From Hwanghaeella grinnelliae (lineage in GTDB: Bacteria > Pseudomonadota > Alphaproteobacteria > UBA8366 > Aestuariispiraceae): 64,000 bases of DNA. The first letter of the stretch is position 1, and every line of letters starts with the position of its first letter. The stretch is taken from the NCBI RefSeq assembly GCF_004005845.1, contig NZ_SADE01000003.1:682001-746000 (forward strand), read 5' to 3'. The notes beneath the pieces were generated by a model. That model did no database searches, was not told the origin of the DNA, and worked only from the letters and a program-made list of their open reading frames with translations. Of the stretch, positions 26,921 to 35,400 are shown in pieces. Made by a program: the position numbers and the translations under genes.

Positions 26921-28090
26921 TTACATGCCGCGAACAAAAGCCGCGATTCTTTCCGCCCCTTCGCCCAGGACATCTTCCGGCTGGCAAAATGCGATGCGGA
27001 CATGATGTTCAAGGCTGGGGTCGAAGGCCCCGCCGTCCAGGACGGAAACCTGCTGAGCCGCTAACAGGTCTTCTGAAAATTTCTTGCCGGTGACGCCAAG
27101 CGCGGACAGGTCCATCAGGCAAAAGATCCCCGCATCGGGCCGCAGAATAGAGATGCCCGAGATGCCTGAAAGATGCTGCAGGAATATGTCTCGCCGTCGA
27201 CGATAGGCTTCCCGCATTTCTGCTTCGGCCGCCCCCTCGTTGTTCAGCGCATGGGCCGCCGCATGCTGGACGAAAGCGGAACCACCGTATTGCATGCTGT
27301 TCAGCAGGTTCCGCGCATGAACGCAAAGCTGATCCGGCCCCACGATCCAGCCGACGCGCCATCCGCTCATCGCGTGGGATTTGGACATGCTGCGGATCAA
27401 TACCGTGCGGTCCGGTCCGCCTTCCATTGTATAGGGTGATGTGTAGGGCTGCTCGTAACAAAGGTCGGCATAGACCTCATCCGAATAGAGCCACAGGTCG
27501 TTTTCGCGGCAGATAGTCAGAACCGCTTCGACGCTTTCCGGGCTGGCAACAGCGCCGGTCGGGTTATGGGGAGAATTCAGAAGGACGGCCTTCGTCTGCG
27601 GCGTAATCGCTTGCCGCAACCCTTCCAGGTCGACCGCGAAACCATTCGCCGCATCCAGAGGCACCGTCACCGGCACCGCGCCACATGCCCGGATCACACC
27701 TTCGAACATGATATAGGGCGGCGCCAGAATGATCACTTCGTCGCCCGCTTCCAGCGTGCAGCGCATAGTGACATAAAGCGCGTTCTGCGCCCCCGCCGTG
27801 ACAACGATGTTCTTCTGCGGAACCGGAACGCCAAGCCGTTCTTCCTCCCGCATCGAAATTGCCTCAAGCATTACGGGGATGCCGCCCGCACCGGAATATT
27901 TCGTGGCGCCAGCCTCCATGGCGCGCGTGCATGCCTCAATCACGCCGGGCGGAGTCGCGAAGTCCGGGTCGCCGACACTCAGCACGATAACCGGTTCGCC
28001 TTGCGCTTTCATCTGAAGCGCACGGGTATGAACAGCCCAGGCATCGGTCCCCGATGCGGCAAGACTATCGACGAAACCGGCATATTTCAT
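26921..28090 (-). CDS. Class I/II PLP-dependent aminotransferase
   Basis: A 389-residue fold-type I aminotransferase of the aspartate aminotransferase family. It has GAQNALY (100-106) for the phosphate cup, SPHNPTG (173-179), SDEVYADL with Asp204 and Tyr207, and the PLP-binding Lys237 in SMSKSHAMSGWRVGW. It transfers the amino group of an amino acid to a 2-oxo acid in the cytoplasm; the amino acid specificity cannot be read. It converges on ftsH with a 25-base gap and does not clearly belong to an operon. Confidence 0.88.
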   Translation of the reverse strand: MKYAGFVDSLAASGTDAWAVHTRALQMKAQGEPVIVLSVGDPDFATPPGVIEACTRAMEAGATKYSGAGGIPVMLEAISMREEERLGVPVPQKNIVVTAGAQNALYVTMRCTLEAGDEVIILAPPYIMFEGVIRACGAVPVTVPLDAANGFAVDLEGLRQAITPQTKAVLLNSPHNPTGAVASPESVEAVLTICRENDLWLYSDEVYADLCYEQPYTSPYTMEGGPDRTVLIRSMSKSHAMSGWRVGWIVGPDQLCVHARNLLNSMQYGGSAFVQHAAAHALNNEGAAEAEMREAYRRRRDIFLQHLSGISGISILRPDAGIFCLMDLSALGVTGKKFSEDLLAAQQVSVLDGGAFDPSLEHHVRIAFCQPEDVLGEGAERIAAFVRGM

Positions 28091-28236
28091 GGCAAAGTAT
28101 CCGAAATCATGAGGAAAAATAGGCTTCGGCGGTTCTAGATCGAAAAGCCGGACCGCAGCAAGACGCCGTCAGATGAAATTTTCCGATGCCTCGGATCAGT
28201 AAAGTCAGCCCGGAAGGCGGCGCTTGGAACCGACAC

Positions 28237-29250
28237 TCAAAGCAGAGGATGCGAGGCTGCGTTCATCGTCCCATAGAGCAATCCGGCACCGATCGCGGTA
28301 ACGACGCCACCGCCCAGCAGCGCCGCGCCCGCAGCCAATGGCGCCATTGGAATGCCCCCGCCTTCCGCCAGGCGCATCAAGGGAAACTTCATTCCATGCG
28401 CCGCCATCGCCAACCCGGCTACCGTCAATCCCGTGCCGACAGACATGGCGAGGACCGCCGCCACCCCGGCCATCAACATGCCGGTGCTATAGGTCAGGAC
28501 AAGAACGAGGATCGCGCCTGAACACGGGCGAATTCCAACTGAAAGAGCAACCATTGCCGCCTGGGTCAGCGAATCCGCCTTGGCGACCTGGTCAGGACTC
28601 GGCCCATGACTATGGCCACAACAAGCATCGTCGTGATCGTGATGATGGTGGTGGTTTTGGTGGTCGTGGGCCTCGTGAGAATGAGAATGGTGGTCATGCC
28701 GATGCTGACGTTGGTGTGACAGACCGCCGACCATACGAAGGAACTGACGCCCGCCTTTCACGATCAGATAAAGCCCAACCATCGTTACAGCGGCATAACT
28801 AATCGGTTCCAGGTAATCGTCTGCCGCCAAAGCGGCCCGACGCATACTGCCTTCCACCAGCATGGCGATCCCAACGACCGCGGCAATTGCCGTCATGCCT
28901 TGCACCATGGCCGAGGCGAAGGCGATGGCCGCGGTTCGTCGGATATGGGTTTCATGCGTCAGCGCGTAAGTGGATATGATCGCCTTGCCGTGCCCGGGTC
29001 CGACAGCGTGAAAAATTCCATAGGCAAAGCCTAGTCCGACAAGGGCCAGAAAAGGCCCGATGTCCCGTGCGTCGGAGAGTTTGGTAACGCTTTCGCCAAA
29101 GTCGCGTGTGAAGGCGCGTTGCTTTTCCTGCGCGTAGACCAGAACGGAATCGTACCAGGAACCGGGTTCCATCGCCGTGACGATCAGAAACAGCGCAGCC
29201 AGAACAACCAACCCGCTGACAACCAGCAAACCTGTTTTGGGGTTATTCAT
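28237..29250 (-). CDS. NicO/RcnA-type nickel/cobalt transporter
   Basis: A 337-residue membrane protein with start ATG at 29250, which overlaps the end of the DUF1007 gene by 8 bases (ATGAATAA). It contains the NicO motif HAVGPGHGKA (residues about 82-91), a second motif SVGIRPCSGA, about six transmembrane helices and a very His-rich cytoplasmic loop (about 185-215, pattern HxHxHxx with HDHDDACCGHSHG). The His/Cys loop is typical for metal-binding NicO transporters. Direction of transport (uptake or efflux) cannot be decided from sequence. Translational coupling with DUF1007 suggests joint function. Confidence 0.88.
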   Translation of the reverse strand: MNNPKTGLLVVSGLVVLAALFLIVTAMEPGSWYDSVLVYAQEKQRAFTRDFGESVTKLSDARDIGPFLALVGLGFAYGIFHAVGPGHGKAIISTYALTHETHIRRTAAIAFASAMVQGMTAIAAVVGIAMLVEGSMRRAALAADDYLEPISYAAVTMVGLYLIVKGGRQFLRMVGGLSHQRQHRHDHHSHSHEAHDHQNHHHHHDHDDACCGHSHGPSPDQVAKADSLTQAAMVALSVGIRPCSGAILVLVLTYSTGMLMAGVAAVLAMSVGTGLTVAGLAMAAHGMKFPLMRLAEGGGIPMAPLAAGAALLGGGVVTAIGAGLLYGTMNAASHPLL

Positions 29251-29902
29251 CGGCGCAGGTAACGGCAACGACTTCAGCGAAAAGCCGGCCGATTCCGGAT
29301 GGCCCTTGTTCGTTCTTGCCAAGACTGGCGGCAAGACCAGCAGCCTCTGCGTCAGGGGCGGGTGCATTGATCGTCGCAAGGCATTCCCCTGCGCCTGGCC
29401 CCGCGACAGTCACCAAATCATTCTCCACATGCAGGATCTCGACATAGTAGGACGGATCGTAAACTGCGTATTCGAATTCATGGGTCTTCGGATCTACCGG
29501 TTCCGCCAAGGTCACGACAAAACGCATGACCAACCGCTTGTCCTTTTCCACCATTGTGCCGTCGCGAGCATCACCCAACGCGACGGGCTTGCCGTCATAT
29601 TGCGCTTCGACGAAGTAGTTATAGTCGCGCAGCGACACCATGTTTTCCTGGACGAGCGTTTCAAGGGCCTCGTCCGTCACTTCACCCGCCCGTGCGATGT
29701 CTTCCAGGACGAAGGCGGAGTAGAATTCGTCGAACCGCCATTCCAGGGTCAGGGCCTCGACCTTTCCCTCGGCGTTTAGAATGACGCCGCTGCGCAGGTC
29801 TATCCAGGCATGAGGATGAGCGTACACCGTATGCGAAGCCATGACGGCCGCGAACAATCCAAGCAGAATGGACGCAAACGCGTCGCGGGCCCGGGTCATC
29901 AC
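29243..29902 (-). CDS. DUF1007 family exported protein, NicO partner
   Basis: A 219-residue protein with an N-terminal signal peptide ending near VYAHPHAW (about residue 28), followed by the DUF1007 core (ALTLEWRFDEFYSAFVLED, FEYAVYDPSYYVE). DUF1007 proteins are regularly encoded next to NicO-type nickel/cobalt transporters and are thought to act in the periplasm with them. The first codon is either GTG at 29902 or the next codon ATG at 29899; AGGA spacing slightly favours GTG. The gene overlaps the NicO start downstream. Confidence 0.85.
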   Translation of the reverse strand: MMTRARDAFASILLGLFAAVMASHTVYAHPHAWIDLRSGVILNAEGKVEALTLEWRFDEFYSAFVLEDIARAGEVTDEALETLVQENMVSLRDYNYFVEAQYDGKPVALGDARDGTMVEKDKRLVMRFVVTLAEPVDPKTHEFEYAVYDPSYYVEILHVENDLVTVAGPGAGECLATINAPAPDAEAAGLAASLGKNEQGPSGIGRLFAEVVAVTCADE

Positions 29903-30298
29903 TTACTCGTCCTTCGAGGGGAGGTCGGACGTTGAGTGATCGGTCGGCTGCGGCGTCATCGTCATCACGGTGACACCGTTCGGGGCGTTGAACTTGTGCC
30001 AGCACCCTTGCGGAACGATCGTTAGCATGCCTGCTGACATTTCAAGTTCCACGCGGCCTTCTTCGGTCAGCACGGATACCGTCGCATGCCCGCCCAAAAT
30101 CTGAACCAGTTCGTCGCCGTTGCGATGGCGTTCCCAAGCGCTTTCGCCTTCGAAACTGCCCGCGAAAACGCCGGTTTTGCCGGTGTCCGCCAAAGTTGCA
30201 AAGACCGGCCCAAATTCATCCGGTGCGGTGAACGGGGTCCGGCCTTTCAGGACTGGGCGTCCTTCCAAGGCCTTCTCGATACTGACAGCTTTCGTCAT
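29903..30298 (-). CDS. Cupin domain protein
   Basis: A 131-residue single-domain cupin from the ATG at 30298 (MTKAVS); the open frame reaches 30328 but the longer start has no better ribosome site. The first cupin motif is seen as WERHRNGDELVQILGGHATV and the second as LTIVPQGCWHKFNAP, giving His, Glu and His as possible metal ligands. The function is unknown: small cupins may be metal-binding sensors or enzymes. It sits directly between the TSUP transporter upstream and DUF1007/NicO downstream on the same strand, so all four genes may form one operon. Confidence 0.8.
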   Translation of the reverse strand: MTKAVSIEKALEGRPVLKGRTPFTAPDEFGPVFATLADTGKTGVFAGSFEGESAWERHRNGDELVQILGGHATVSVLTEEGRVELEMSAGMLTIVPQGCWHKFNAPNGVTVMTMTPQPTDHSTSDLPSKDE

Positions 30299-30328
30299 AC
30301 CCCCACGCCTTTCGTATCCGTGTCGCAA

Positions 30329-31141
30329 TCACATGATCATCTTGAAGCCTGTGATAGCGAGAAACAATGCGAAGCAGCGCCGCAGGGTCAACTTCGGCAT
30401 CGCATGGGCGAATTTTGCCCCCATCGGCGCTGCGAAGACGGTGACCGCGGCGATGATCAGTCCGGCCGGCCAATTAACGTATCCGAATGAACCGTCCGGC
30501 AATCCTTCTAGGTTCCAGCCGGCCCAGACATAAAAGCCCACCGCTGACGCGGCGATCGCCACACCGAAGGAAGAAGCGGTGCCGACAGCGTTATGGATGG
30601 GAAACCCGAACATGGAGAGAACGGGGACCGACAGTGTTCCCCCGCCGATCCCCATCAAGGCGGAGAACCCGCCGACCACATAGGAAATCACCCCGTTGAC
30701 GGCACGGCTTTTCGGCAAGGAATCGGAAATGACCCACATTTCCTTTCGGACCATCGTGACCGATACGATGAGCGCGATAACCCCGAAAATCAGACGCAGC
30801 GCATCACCGTTGAGGAACTTCGCAACCAAGCCGCCACTGGCCGCCCCGATCGCGATACCGGGTAGCCACAGGCGCAAAAGAGCAAGGTCGACCACCCCTT
30901 TCCGATAGTGCGCCCGCGCAGAGGATATGGACGTCGCCACGATCGTCGCCAGGGATGTTGCCACCGCAATATGCATGGACAACATCGGGTCGACTTTGAA
31001 GAAGGGCGCCAACCAAAACAGCACCGGCACGATGACAATTCCGCCGCCAACGCCCAGCAACCCGGCCAGCACACCGGCCGCGGCGCCCGTGAACAACAAC
31101 AGCACGACGGTCAGAACAATAAACTGAAGATCCATTTCCAC
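30329..31141 (-). CDS. TauE/SafE (TSUP) family anion permease
   Basis: A 270-residue inner-membrane protein with about eight hydrophobic segments and the two repeated TSUP motifs, GLLGVGGGIVIVPVL (28-42) near the start and ALMGIGGGTLSVPVLSMFG in the second half. TSUP proteins export sulfite, sulfoacetate or related anions and some move other organosulfur compounds. The frame starts with GTG at 31141, supported by GGGGAGT spaced 8 bases; an ATG at 31135 is possible. It is the first gene of the TSUP-cupin-DUF1007-NicO set. The cargo is not predictable. Confidence 0.87.
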   Translation of the reverse strand: MEMDLQFIVLTVVLLLFTGAAAGVLAGLLGVGGGIVIVPVLFWLAPFFKVDPMLSMHIAVATSLATIVATSISSARAHYRKGVVDLALLRLWLPGIAIGAASGGLVAKFLNGDALRLIFGVIALIVSVTMVRKEMWVISDSLPKSRAVNGVISYVVGGFSALMGIGGGTLSVPVLSMFGFPIHNAVGTASSFGVAIAASAVGFYVWAGWNLEGLPDGSFGYVNWPAGLIIAAVTVFAAPMGAKFAHAMPKLTLRRCFALFLAITGFKMIM

Positions 31142-31269
31142 GCGTGGGTACTCCCCTGATTTGGTTCTGAATTACAGGGAAGTTGCCGATTAGTCGACAG
31201 AATGTCCGATCAAAAGATCGGTGATCAAATTTAGGCACGGTAGTGCGGGAGTGGTGCGCCGTTGCGATG

Positions 31270-31986
31270 TCATCCCGCCGGTTCCACAAGAAGCTGGATA
31301 CGGTCACCGGCGAACTGGCTGACATTGAGTGAGATCGGGTCGCCGTTCGCATCGACATCAACCCCTTCGGTCTGAAGGATAGGCCGCCCATACGGGATCT
31401 GCAGATGGCGGCTTAGTTCCGCGGTCGGTGCTATCGCCGAAATTCGGGTCGAGGCCCGCGTATAGTCCGATACGCCGAGCCGTGCCAAAGCCGCAGTGAT
31501 CGATTTCGTGTCTTTGACGTGCGGGATTAGCGAGGCGAAACGGTCGGCCGGGAATTGACTGATCGCATAGCTGAGTGGCTTGCCGTCCATCACACCGAGT
31601 GACTGTATCTCAACGACCTTGCTGCCGAGTGCGATCTTCAAAGCGTCAGCCGTTTCCTGGTCACATCGAACGATTTCCGCGCGAAGGATTTCCCGATTCG
31701 GCATGCGATGCGCCGCCGAAACGCTTTGCGTAAAACGGACCCGTCGGCCGACGGGATATTCCACCGTCTGTTCGCGCACGAAAGTGCCTCGACCCTGATC
31801 GACCCGCAGTCGCCCCTGATCCACGAGCGATGAAATGGCACGCCGCACCGTGTGTCGGTTGACGCCGAAGCGCGTCGCCAATTGATGCTCCGTCGGCAAC
31901 TGGTCGCCGGGCTCATACGTTCCAGCCGTAATGTCTTTGAGCAGCGCCTGTTCGATCTGTTTCCAGATCGCAATCCCTTTAACCAT
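31270..31986 (-). CDS. phnF: GntR/HutC-family regulator of phosphonate metabolism
   Basis: A 238-residue PhnF-type repressor from the ATG at 31986; the frame opens at 32043 but MVKGIAIWKQIEQAL is the usual N-terminus. The winged helix occupies about residues 1-72 (GDQLPTEHQLATRFGVNRHTVRRA), followed by a UTRA effector domain (about 90-235). It is divergent from phnG and almost certainly controls the C-P lyase operon, repressing it when no phosphonate or phosphate need is sensed. A perfect palindrome at 32139-32152 is a good candidate operator. Confidence 0.9.
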   Translation of the reverse strand: MVKGIAIWKQIEQALLKDITAGTYEPGDQLPTEHQLATRFGVNRHTVRRAISSLVDQGRLRVDQGRGTFVREQTVEYPVGRRVRFTQSVSAAHRMPNREILRAEIVRCDQETADALKIALGSKVVEIQSLGVMDGKPLSYAISQFPADRFASLIPHVKDTKSITAALARLGVSDYTRASTRISAIAPTAELSRHLQIPYGRPILQTEGVDVDANGDPISLNVSQFAGDRIQLLVEPAG

Positions 31987-32138
31987 ATTAGCAGTCCACC
32001 GTACCCGTTTGCCCGTTCTCGTTTGCCTGTGCTGGTTTGCCAATGCCGCAAGCTGGAAAATCGAAAAGCGTCACGAAACTTTCATCCTGTTCCGCTTTCT
32101 TTGTTTCACGTTCCGATCTACGTTAAGCACATGATAGA

Positions 32139-32152
32139 TATAGACGTCTATA
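32139..32152. promoter_or_regulatory. Candidate PhnF operator (perfect palindrome)
   Basis: TATAGACGTCTATA is a perfect 14-base palindrome, 43 bases before the phnG start. With flanking bases it reads GTATAGAC on the minus strand, matching the GTxTAxAC core known for HutC-subfamily GntR regulators, the subfamily of PhnF. Confidence 0.65.
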
Positions 32153-32194
32153 CAATTTCTGAAATTGTTTAGCCCCGACGTGAGGATGTCACGA

Positions 32195-32722
32195 ATGACT
32201 GTTGAAACGCAGCCAGCGGCCCCAGCCAAAACGGATGGTGGACCCGACGCTAGCAACCCGGCTAGCGCAGCCCAGCGGGAGCGCCAAGCTTGGATGTCGA
32301 TACTCGCCAAAGCCGAGTCGAAAGACCTAGCCGACAGGATCGGGCGCCTTCAGAACCTGCCAGCTTATTCGGTGATCCGGCCCGCTGAGTGCGGATCGGT
32401 CATGGTCCGCGGGCGGGCGGGCGGCATGGGGGCTGCTTTCAACTTGGGCGAAATGTCCGTTACCCGTTGCGTCATACAACTGACTGGAACCGCGGAAGCA
32501 GCTGTCATCGGCCATGCCTATGTGGCTGGCCGAGACAAGCAGCATGCGGAAAGCGCCGCCCTGATGGATGCATTGCTTCAGACCGAACAGTGGCATGCGG
32601 CGGTAAAGGAAATGGTCATCACCCCCTTGGCCAACGTGGCGGCTGATGCTCGACGGGAACGCAGCGGAAAGGTTGCTGCCACAAAGGTCAATTTTTTCAC
32701 CATGGTCCGCGGGGAGAACTAG
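32195..32722 (+). CDS. phnG: C-P lyase complex subunit PhnG
   Basis: A 175-residue subunit of the cytoplasmic PhnGHIJ core complex. The ATG at 32195 is chosen because GTGAGG at 32180-32185 is well spaced; an ATG at 32186 is an alternative. After an Ala/Pro-rich N-terminal tail of about 25 residues, the family segments RQAWMSILAKAE, GEMSVTRCVIQL and GYVAGRDKQHAE-like (GHAYVAGRDKQHAESAALMD) are clear. With PhnI, PhnH and PhnL it helps attach phosphonate to ribose-triphosphate. It is first in phnGHIJKLMN. Confidence 0.93.
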   Translation: MTVETQPAAPAKTDGGPDASNPASAAQRERQAWMSILAKAESKDLADRIGRLQNLPAYSVIRPAECGSVMVRGRAGGMGAAFNLGEMSVTRCVIQLTGTAEAAVIGHAYVAGRDKQHAESAALMDALLQTEQWHAAVKEMVITPLANVAADARRERSGKVAATKVNFFTMVRGEN

Positions 32723-32725
32723 ACA

Positions 32726-33367
32726 ATGGAAAGCGCTTTGCAATCCCGCGCGATACAGGAGGCATCTGCCCTGTGCCGACCGTTCGAAGACCCGGTCGGC
32801 GATGCCTCACGAATGTTCCGCGCTTTTCTGACCGCGATGTCGCATCCGGGGCGTGTCGTTGCCGCCTTCGGCCCCGGCGACTATCCGGAACCGCTTGGAA
32901 CAACCGGCTTCGGCGCGGCGCTCACACTGTTGGATGCAGACACGCCAGTCTATCTATCCCCACAGATCGGGACCGCGCGAACATTGGCGAACCTGCGCTT
33001 TCACTGCGGTTGCCCAATTGTCGACGAGCCGGCGGCAGCAAGTTTCGCCTTCATGACGATGGCGGAAGCAGAAACTGTCTTACCGAAATTATCTGTTGGA
33101 ACGCCCGACTATCCCGACCGTTCCGCGACAGCGTTGATTTTGGGAGGCGGATTTACGAATAACGATACTGTGCGCCTGACTGGCCCCGGCATTTATAAAT
33201 ACAAAACCCTGGGCATGAATGCGCCGCAAGGGTTCTGGACTCACCTTCAATGCAATGCCGACCGCTATCCCTTGGGGTTCGACACCGTCTTCATCGCCGA
33301 AGGGGAGATTGTCGGCCTGCCGCGCAGCACCAGGATCGACCCAACCATCACCGCGGAAGAGTGCTAG
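32726..33367 (+). CDS. phnH: C-P lyase complex subunit PhnH
   Basis: A 213-residue PhnH, recognisable by MFRAFLTAMSHPGRV (about 31-45), a central RDxxxL-poor but conserved IGTARTLANLRFHCG region and GPGIYKYKTLGMNAP near residue 152. PhnH is a homodimeric PLP-transferase-like fold without PLP, joined to the PhnG/I/J core. It begins 3 bases after phnG and ends 3 bases before phnI, so expression is tightly coupled. Nothing unusual in length. Confidence 0.93.
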   Translation: MESALQSRAIQEASALCRPFEDPVGDASRMFRAFLTAMSHPGRVVAAFGPGDYPEPLGTTGFGAALTLLDADTPVYLSPQIGTARTLANLRFHCGCPIVDEPAAASFAFMTMAEAETVLPKLSVGTPDYPDRSATALILGGGFTNNDTVRLTGPGIYKYKTLGMNAPQGFWTHLQCNADRYPLGFDTVFIAEGEIVGLPRSTRIDPTITAEEC

Positions 33368-33370
33368 ACC

Positions 33371-34498
33371 ATGTATGTCGCCGTAAAAGGGGGCGAAAAA
33401 GCCATAGACAATGCCCACCGCCTTTTGGCGGAGGACCGGCGTGGCAACCCCGACGTCCCGGAACTCACGATTGACCAGATCCGGGAACAATTGAAACTGT
33501 CCATCGACCGCGTGATGACGGAAGGGTCGCTTTATGACCGCGACCTTGCCGCCCTAGCGATCAAACAGGCGCGCGGCGATTTGATCGAAGCGATATTCCT
33601 GATCCGCGCCTATCGGACGACCTTACCGCGTTTCGGGTACTCGCAGCCGGTCGAGACATCGGACATGGTTCTGGATCGGCGCATTTCAGCAACGTTTAAA
33701 GATTTACCGGGCGGTCAGGTGCTTGGCCCGACATTCGACTACACTCACCGCCTTTTGGATTTCATGCTGGCCGCGGAAGGGAAGGAAATCGACGCCCCTG
33801 AAACGGTCGAAACGGATACTGACGAGACGCCGCGCGTTCTTGAAATTCTTGCCCGCAACGGATTGATGGAACCGCCGGACGGTATCGAGACCGACGGCAG
33901 GTCGGAAGCCGAAAAAGCGGATGTTGGCGACCTGACCCGCGACCCCCTTTCTTTCCCTACCAACCGGGACCTGCGCCTTCAGAACCTTGCCCGCGGTGAC
34001 GAGGGTTTCCTGCTGGCTATGGGCTATTCGACCCAACGAGGGTATGGCCGAAACCATCCCTTCGCGGGTGAAATCAGGTTCGGCACAGTAAGCGTCGAGT
34101 TCGTTCCCGAGGAACTCGGTTTCCCGATCGAGATCGGGGAGATCGAAATGACCGAATGCGACATGGTCAACGCCTTTGCGGGATCCGCCGAAGCGGCCCC
34201 GCAGTTCACCCGCGGCTATGGCCTGACTTTCGGACATTGCGAGCGCAAGGCGATGTCCATGGCCTTGGTAGACCGGGCGCTGCGGTCGAAAGAACTTGGC
34301 GAGCCCGCCGACGCGCCTGCACAGGACGAGGAATTCGTCCTCTCGCATAGCGACAACATCCAGGCGACCGGATTCGTCGAGCATTTGAAACTGCCCCACT
34401 ACGTCGACTTCCAGTCGGAACTGGCGATGGTCCGCCGAATGCGTGCGGAATTCTTCGGTGAAGACGACGACGCAAGCACAGCGGAGGCCGCGGAATGA
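33371..34498 (+). CDS. phnI: C-P lyase complex subunit PhnI (nucleosidase)
   Basis: A 375-residue PhnI, the subunit that displaces adenine from ATP so that the phosphonate can be joined to ribose triphosphate, acting with PhnG, PhnH and PhnL. Recognisable segments are MYVAVKGGEKAIDNAH at the N-terminus, RISATFKDLPGGQVLGPTFD, GYSTQRGYGRNHPF and GYGLTFGHCERKAMSMALVD. It overlaps phnJ by 4 bases (ATGA). Length and order agree with other alphaproteobacterial operons. Confidence 0.93.
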   Translation: MYVAVKGGEKAIDNAHRLLAEDRRGNPDVPELTIDQIREQLKLSIDRVMTEGSLYDRDLAALAIKQARGDLIEAIFLIRAYRTTLPRFGYSQPVETSDMVLDRRISATFKDLPGGQVLGPTFDYTHRLLDFMLAAEGKEIDAPETVETDTDETPRVLEILARNGLMEPPDGIETDGRSEAEKADVGDLTRDPLSFPTNRDLRLQNLARGDEGFLLAMGYSTQRGYGRNHPFAGEIRFGTVSVEFVPEELGFPIEIGEIEMTECDMVNAFAGSAEAAPQFTRGYGLTFGHCERKAMSMALVDRALRSKELGEPADAPAQDEEFVLSHSDNIQATGFVEHLKLPHYVDFQSELAMVRRMRAEFFGEDDDASTAEAAE

Positions 34499-35400
34499 GA
34501 GACGAGACGATAACGGGGGAAACGGTGCCCGTGCCCGAAAGTGGTTACAATTTCGCCTATCTGGATGAGGGGGCGAAGCGGATGATCCGCCGCGCCATTT
34601 TGAAGGCCGTAGCCGTACCGGGATATCAGGTTCCCTTTGCCAGCCGGGAAATGCCCATGCCCTATGGCTGGGGCACGGGCGGCATTCAGGTGACAGCGTC
34701 GATCCTGAAACCGGAAGACACCCTGAAAGTGATCGACCAGGGGTCGGACGACACGACGAATGCGGTTTCCATCCGCCGATTCTTCGCAAAAACGGCAGGC
34801 GTAGCGACGACGGAAAAGACCGAAGAAGCCAACATCATCCAGACCCGACACCGCATTCCGGAAAAACCCCTGAGCGAAGACCAGATCATTGTCTTGCAGG
34901 TCCCGATACCGGAGCCATTGCGTTGGTTGGAACCGCGTGAAGTGGAAACCCGCCGGATGCATGCGCTTTCCGACTACGGCGTCATGCATGTGAAGCTCTA
35001 TGAAGACATCTCCCGCCATGGTCGGATCACCACAAACTACGATTATCCGGTGATGGTGAACGGACGGCATATCATGGCCCCGTCGCCGACGCCAAAATTC
35101 GACAACCCGAAAATGGGCAACATGCCCGCCTTACAGTTGTTCGGCGCCGGGCGCGAAAAACGGATCTATGCGATCCCGCCCCACACGGAAGTGAAAAGTC
35201 TGGATTTCGAGGATCATCCATTCTCCATCCAGGCCTGGGACGAACCCTGTGCGCTCTGCGGTGCAGAAGAGGTCTTCATGGACGAAGTCATTCTGGATGA
35301 CCAAGGCGGCAGCATGTTCGTCTGTTCCGATAGCGATTTCTGTCAACGCCGCCGGGATGCCGGGCATAAAGGTCCTGCGGTCGAAGGGGATGACACATGA
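34495..35400 (+). CDS. phnJ: C-P lyase PhnJ, radical SAM phosphonate-cleaving subunit
   Basis: A 301-residue PhnJ, the catalytic subunit that breaks the carbon-phosphorus bond of the ribose-linked phosphonate with an iron-sulfur cluster and S-adenosylmethionine. Four cysteines, C252, C255, C277 and C283, have the same spacing as the E. coli cluster cysteines (241, 244, 266) and the reactive Cys272. The N-terminal GYNFAYLDEGAKRMIRRAIL region holding the glycyl-radical site is also present, so the enzyme looks intact. It overlaps phnI and phnK by 4 bases each. Confidence 0.95.
   Translation: MRDETITGETVPVPESGYNFAYLDEGAKRMIRRAILKAVAVPGYQVPFASREMPMPYGWGTGGIQVTASILKPEDTLKVIDQGSDDTTNAVSIRRFFAKTAGVATTEKTEEANIIQTRHRIPEKPLSEDQIIVLQVPIPEPLRWLEPREVETRRMHALSDYGVMHVKLYEDISRHGRITTNYDYPVMVNGRHIMAPSPTPKFDNPKMGNMPALQLFGAGREKRIYAIPPHTEVKSLDFEDHPFSIQAWDEPCALCGAEEVFMDEVILDDQGGSMFVCSDSDFCQRRRDAGHKGPAVEGDDT

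Noticed and set aside
28630-28700. Tandem-repeat-like GTG/GAT-rich DNA
   Set aside because: It encodes the His-rich metal-binding loop of the NicO transporter and is explained by the protein.
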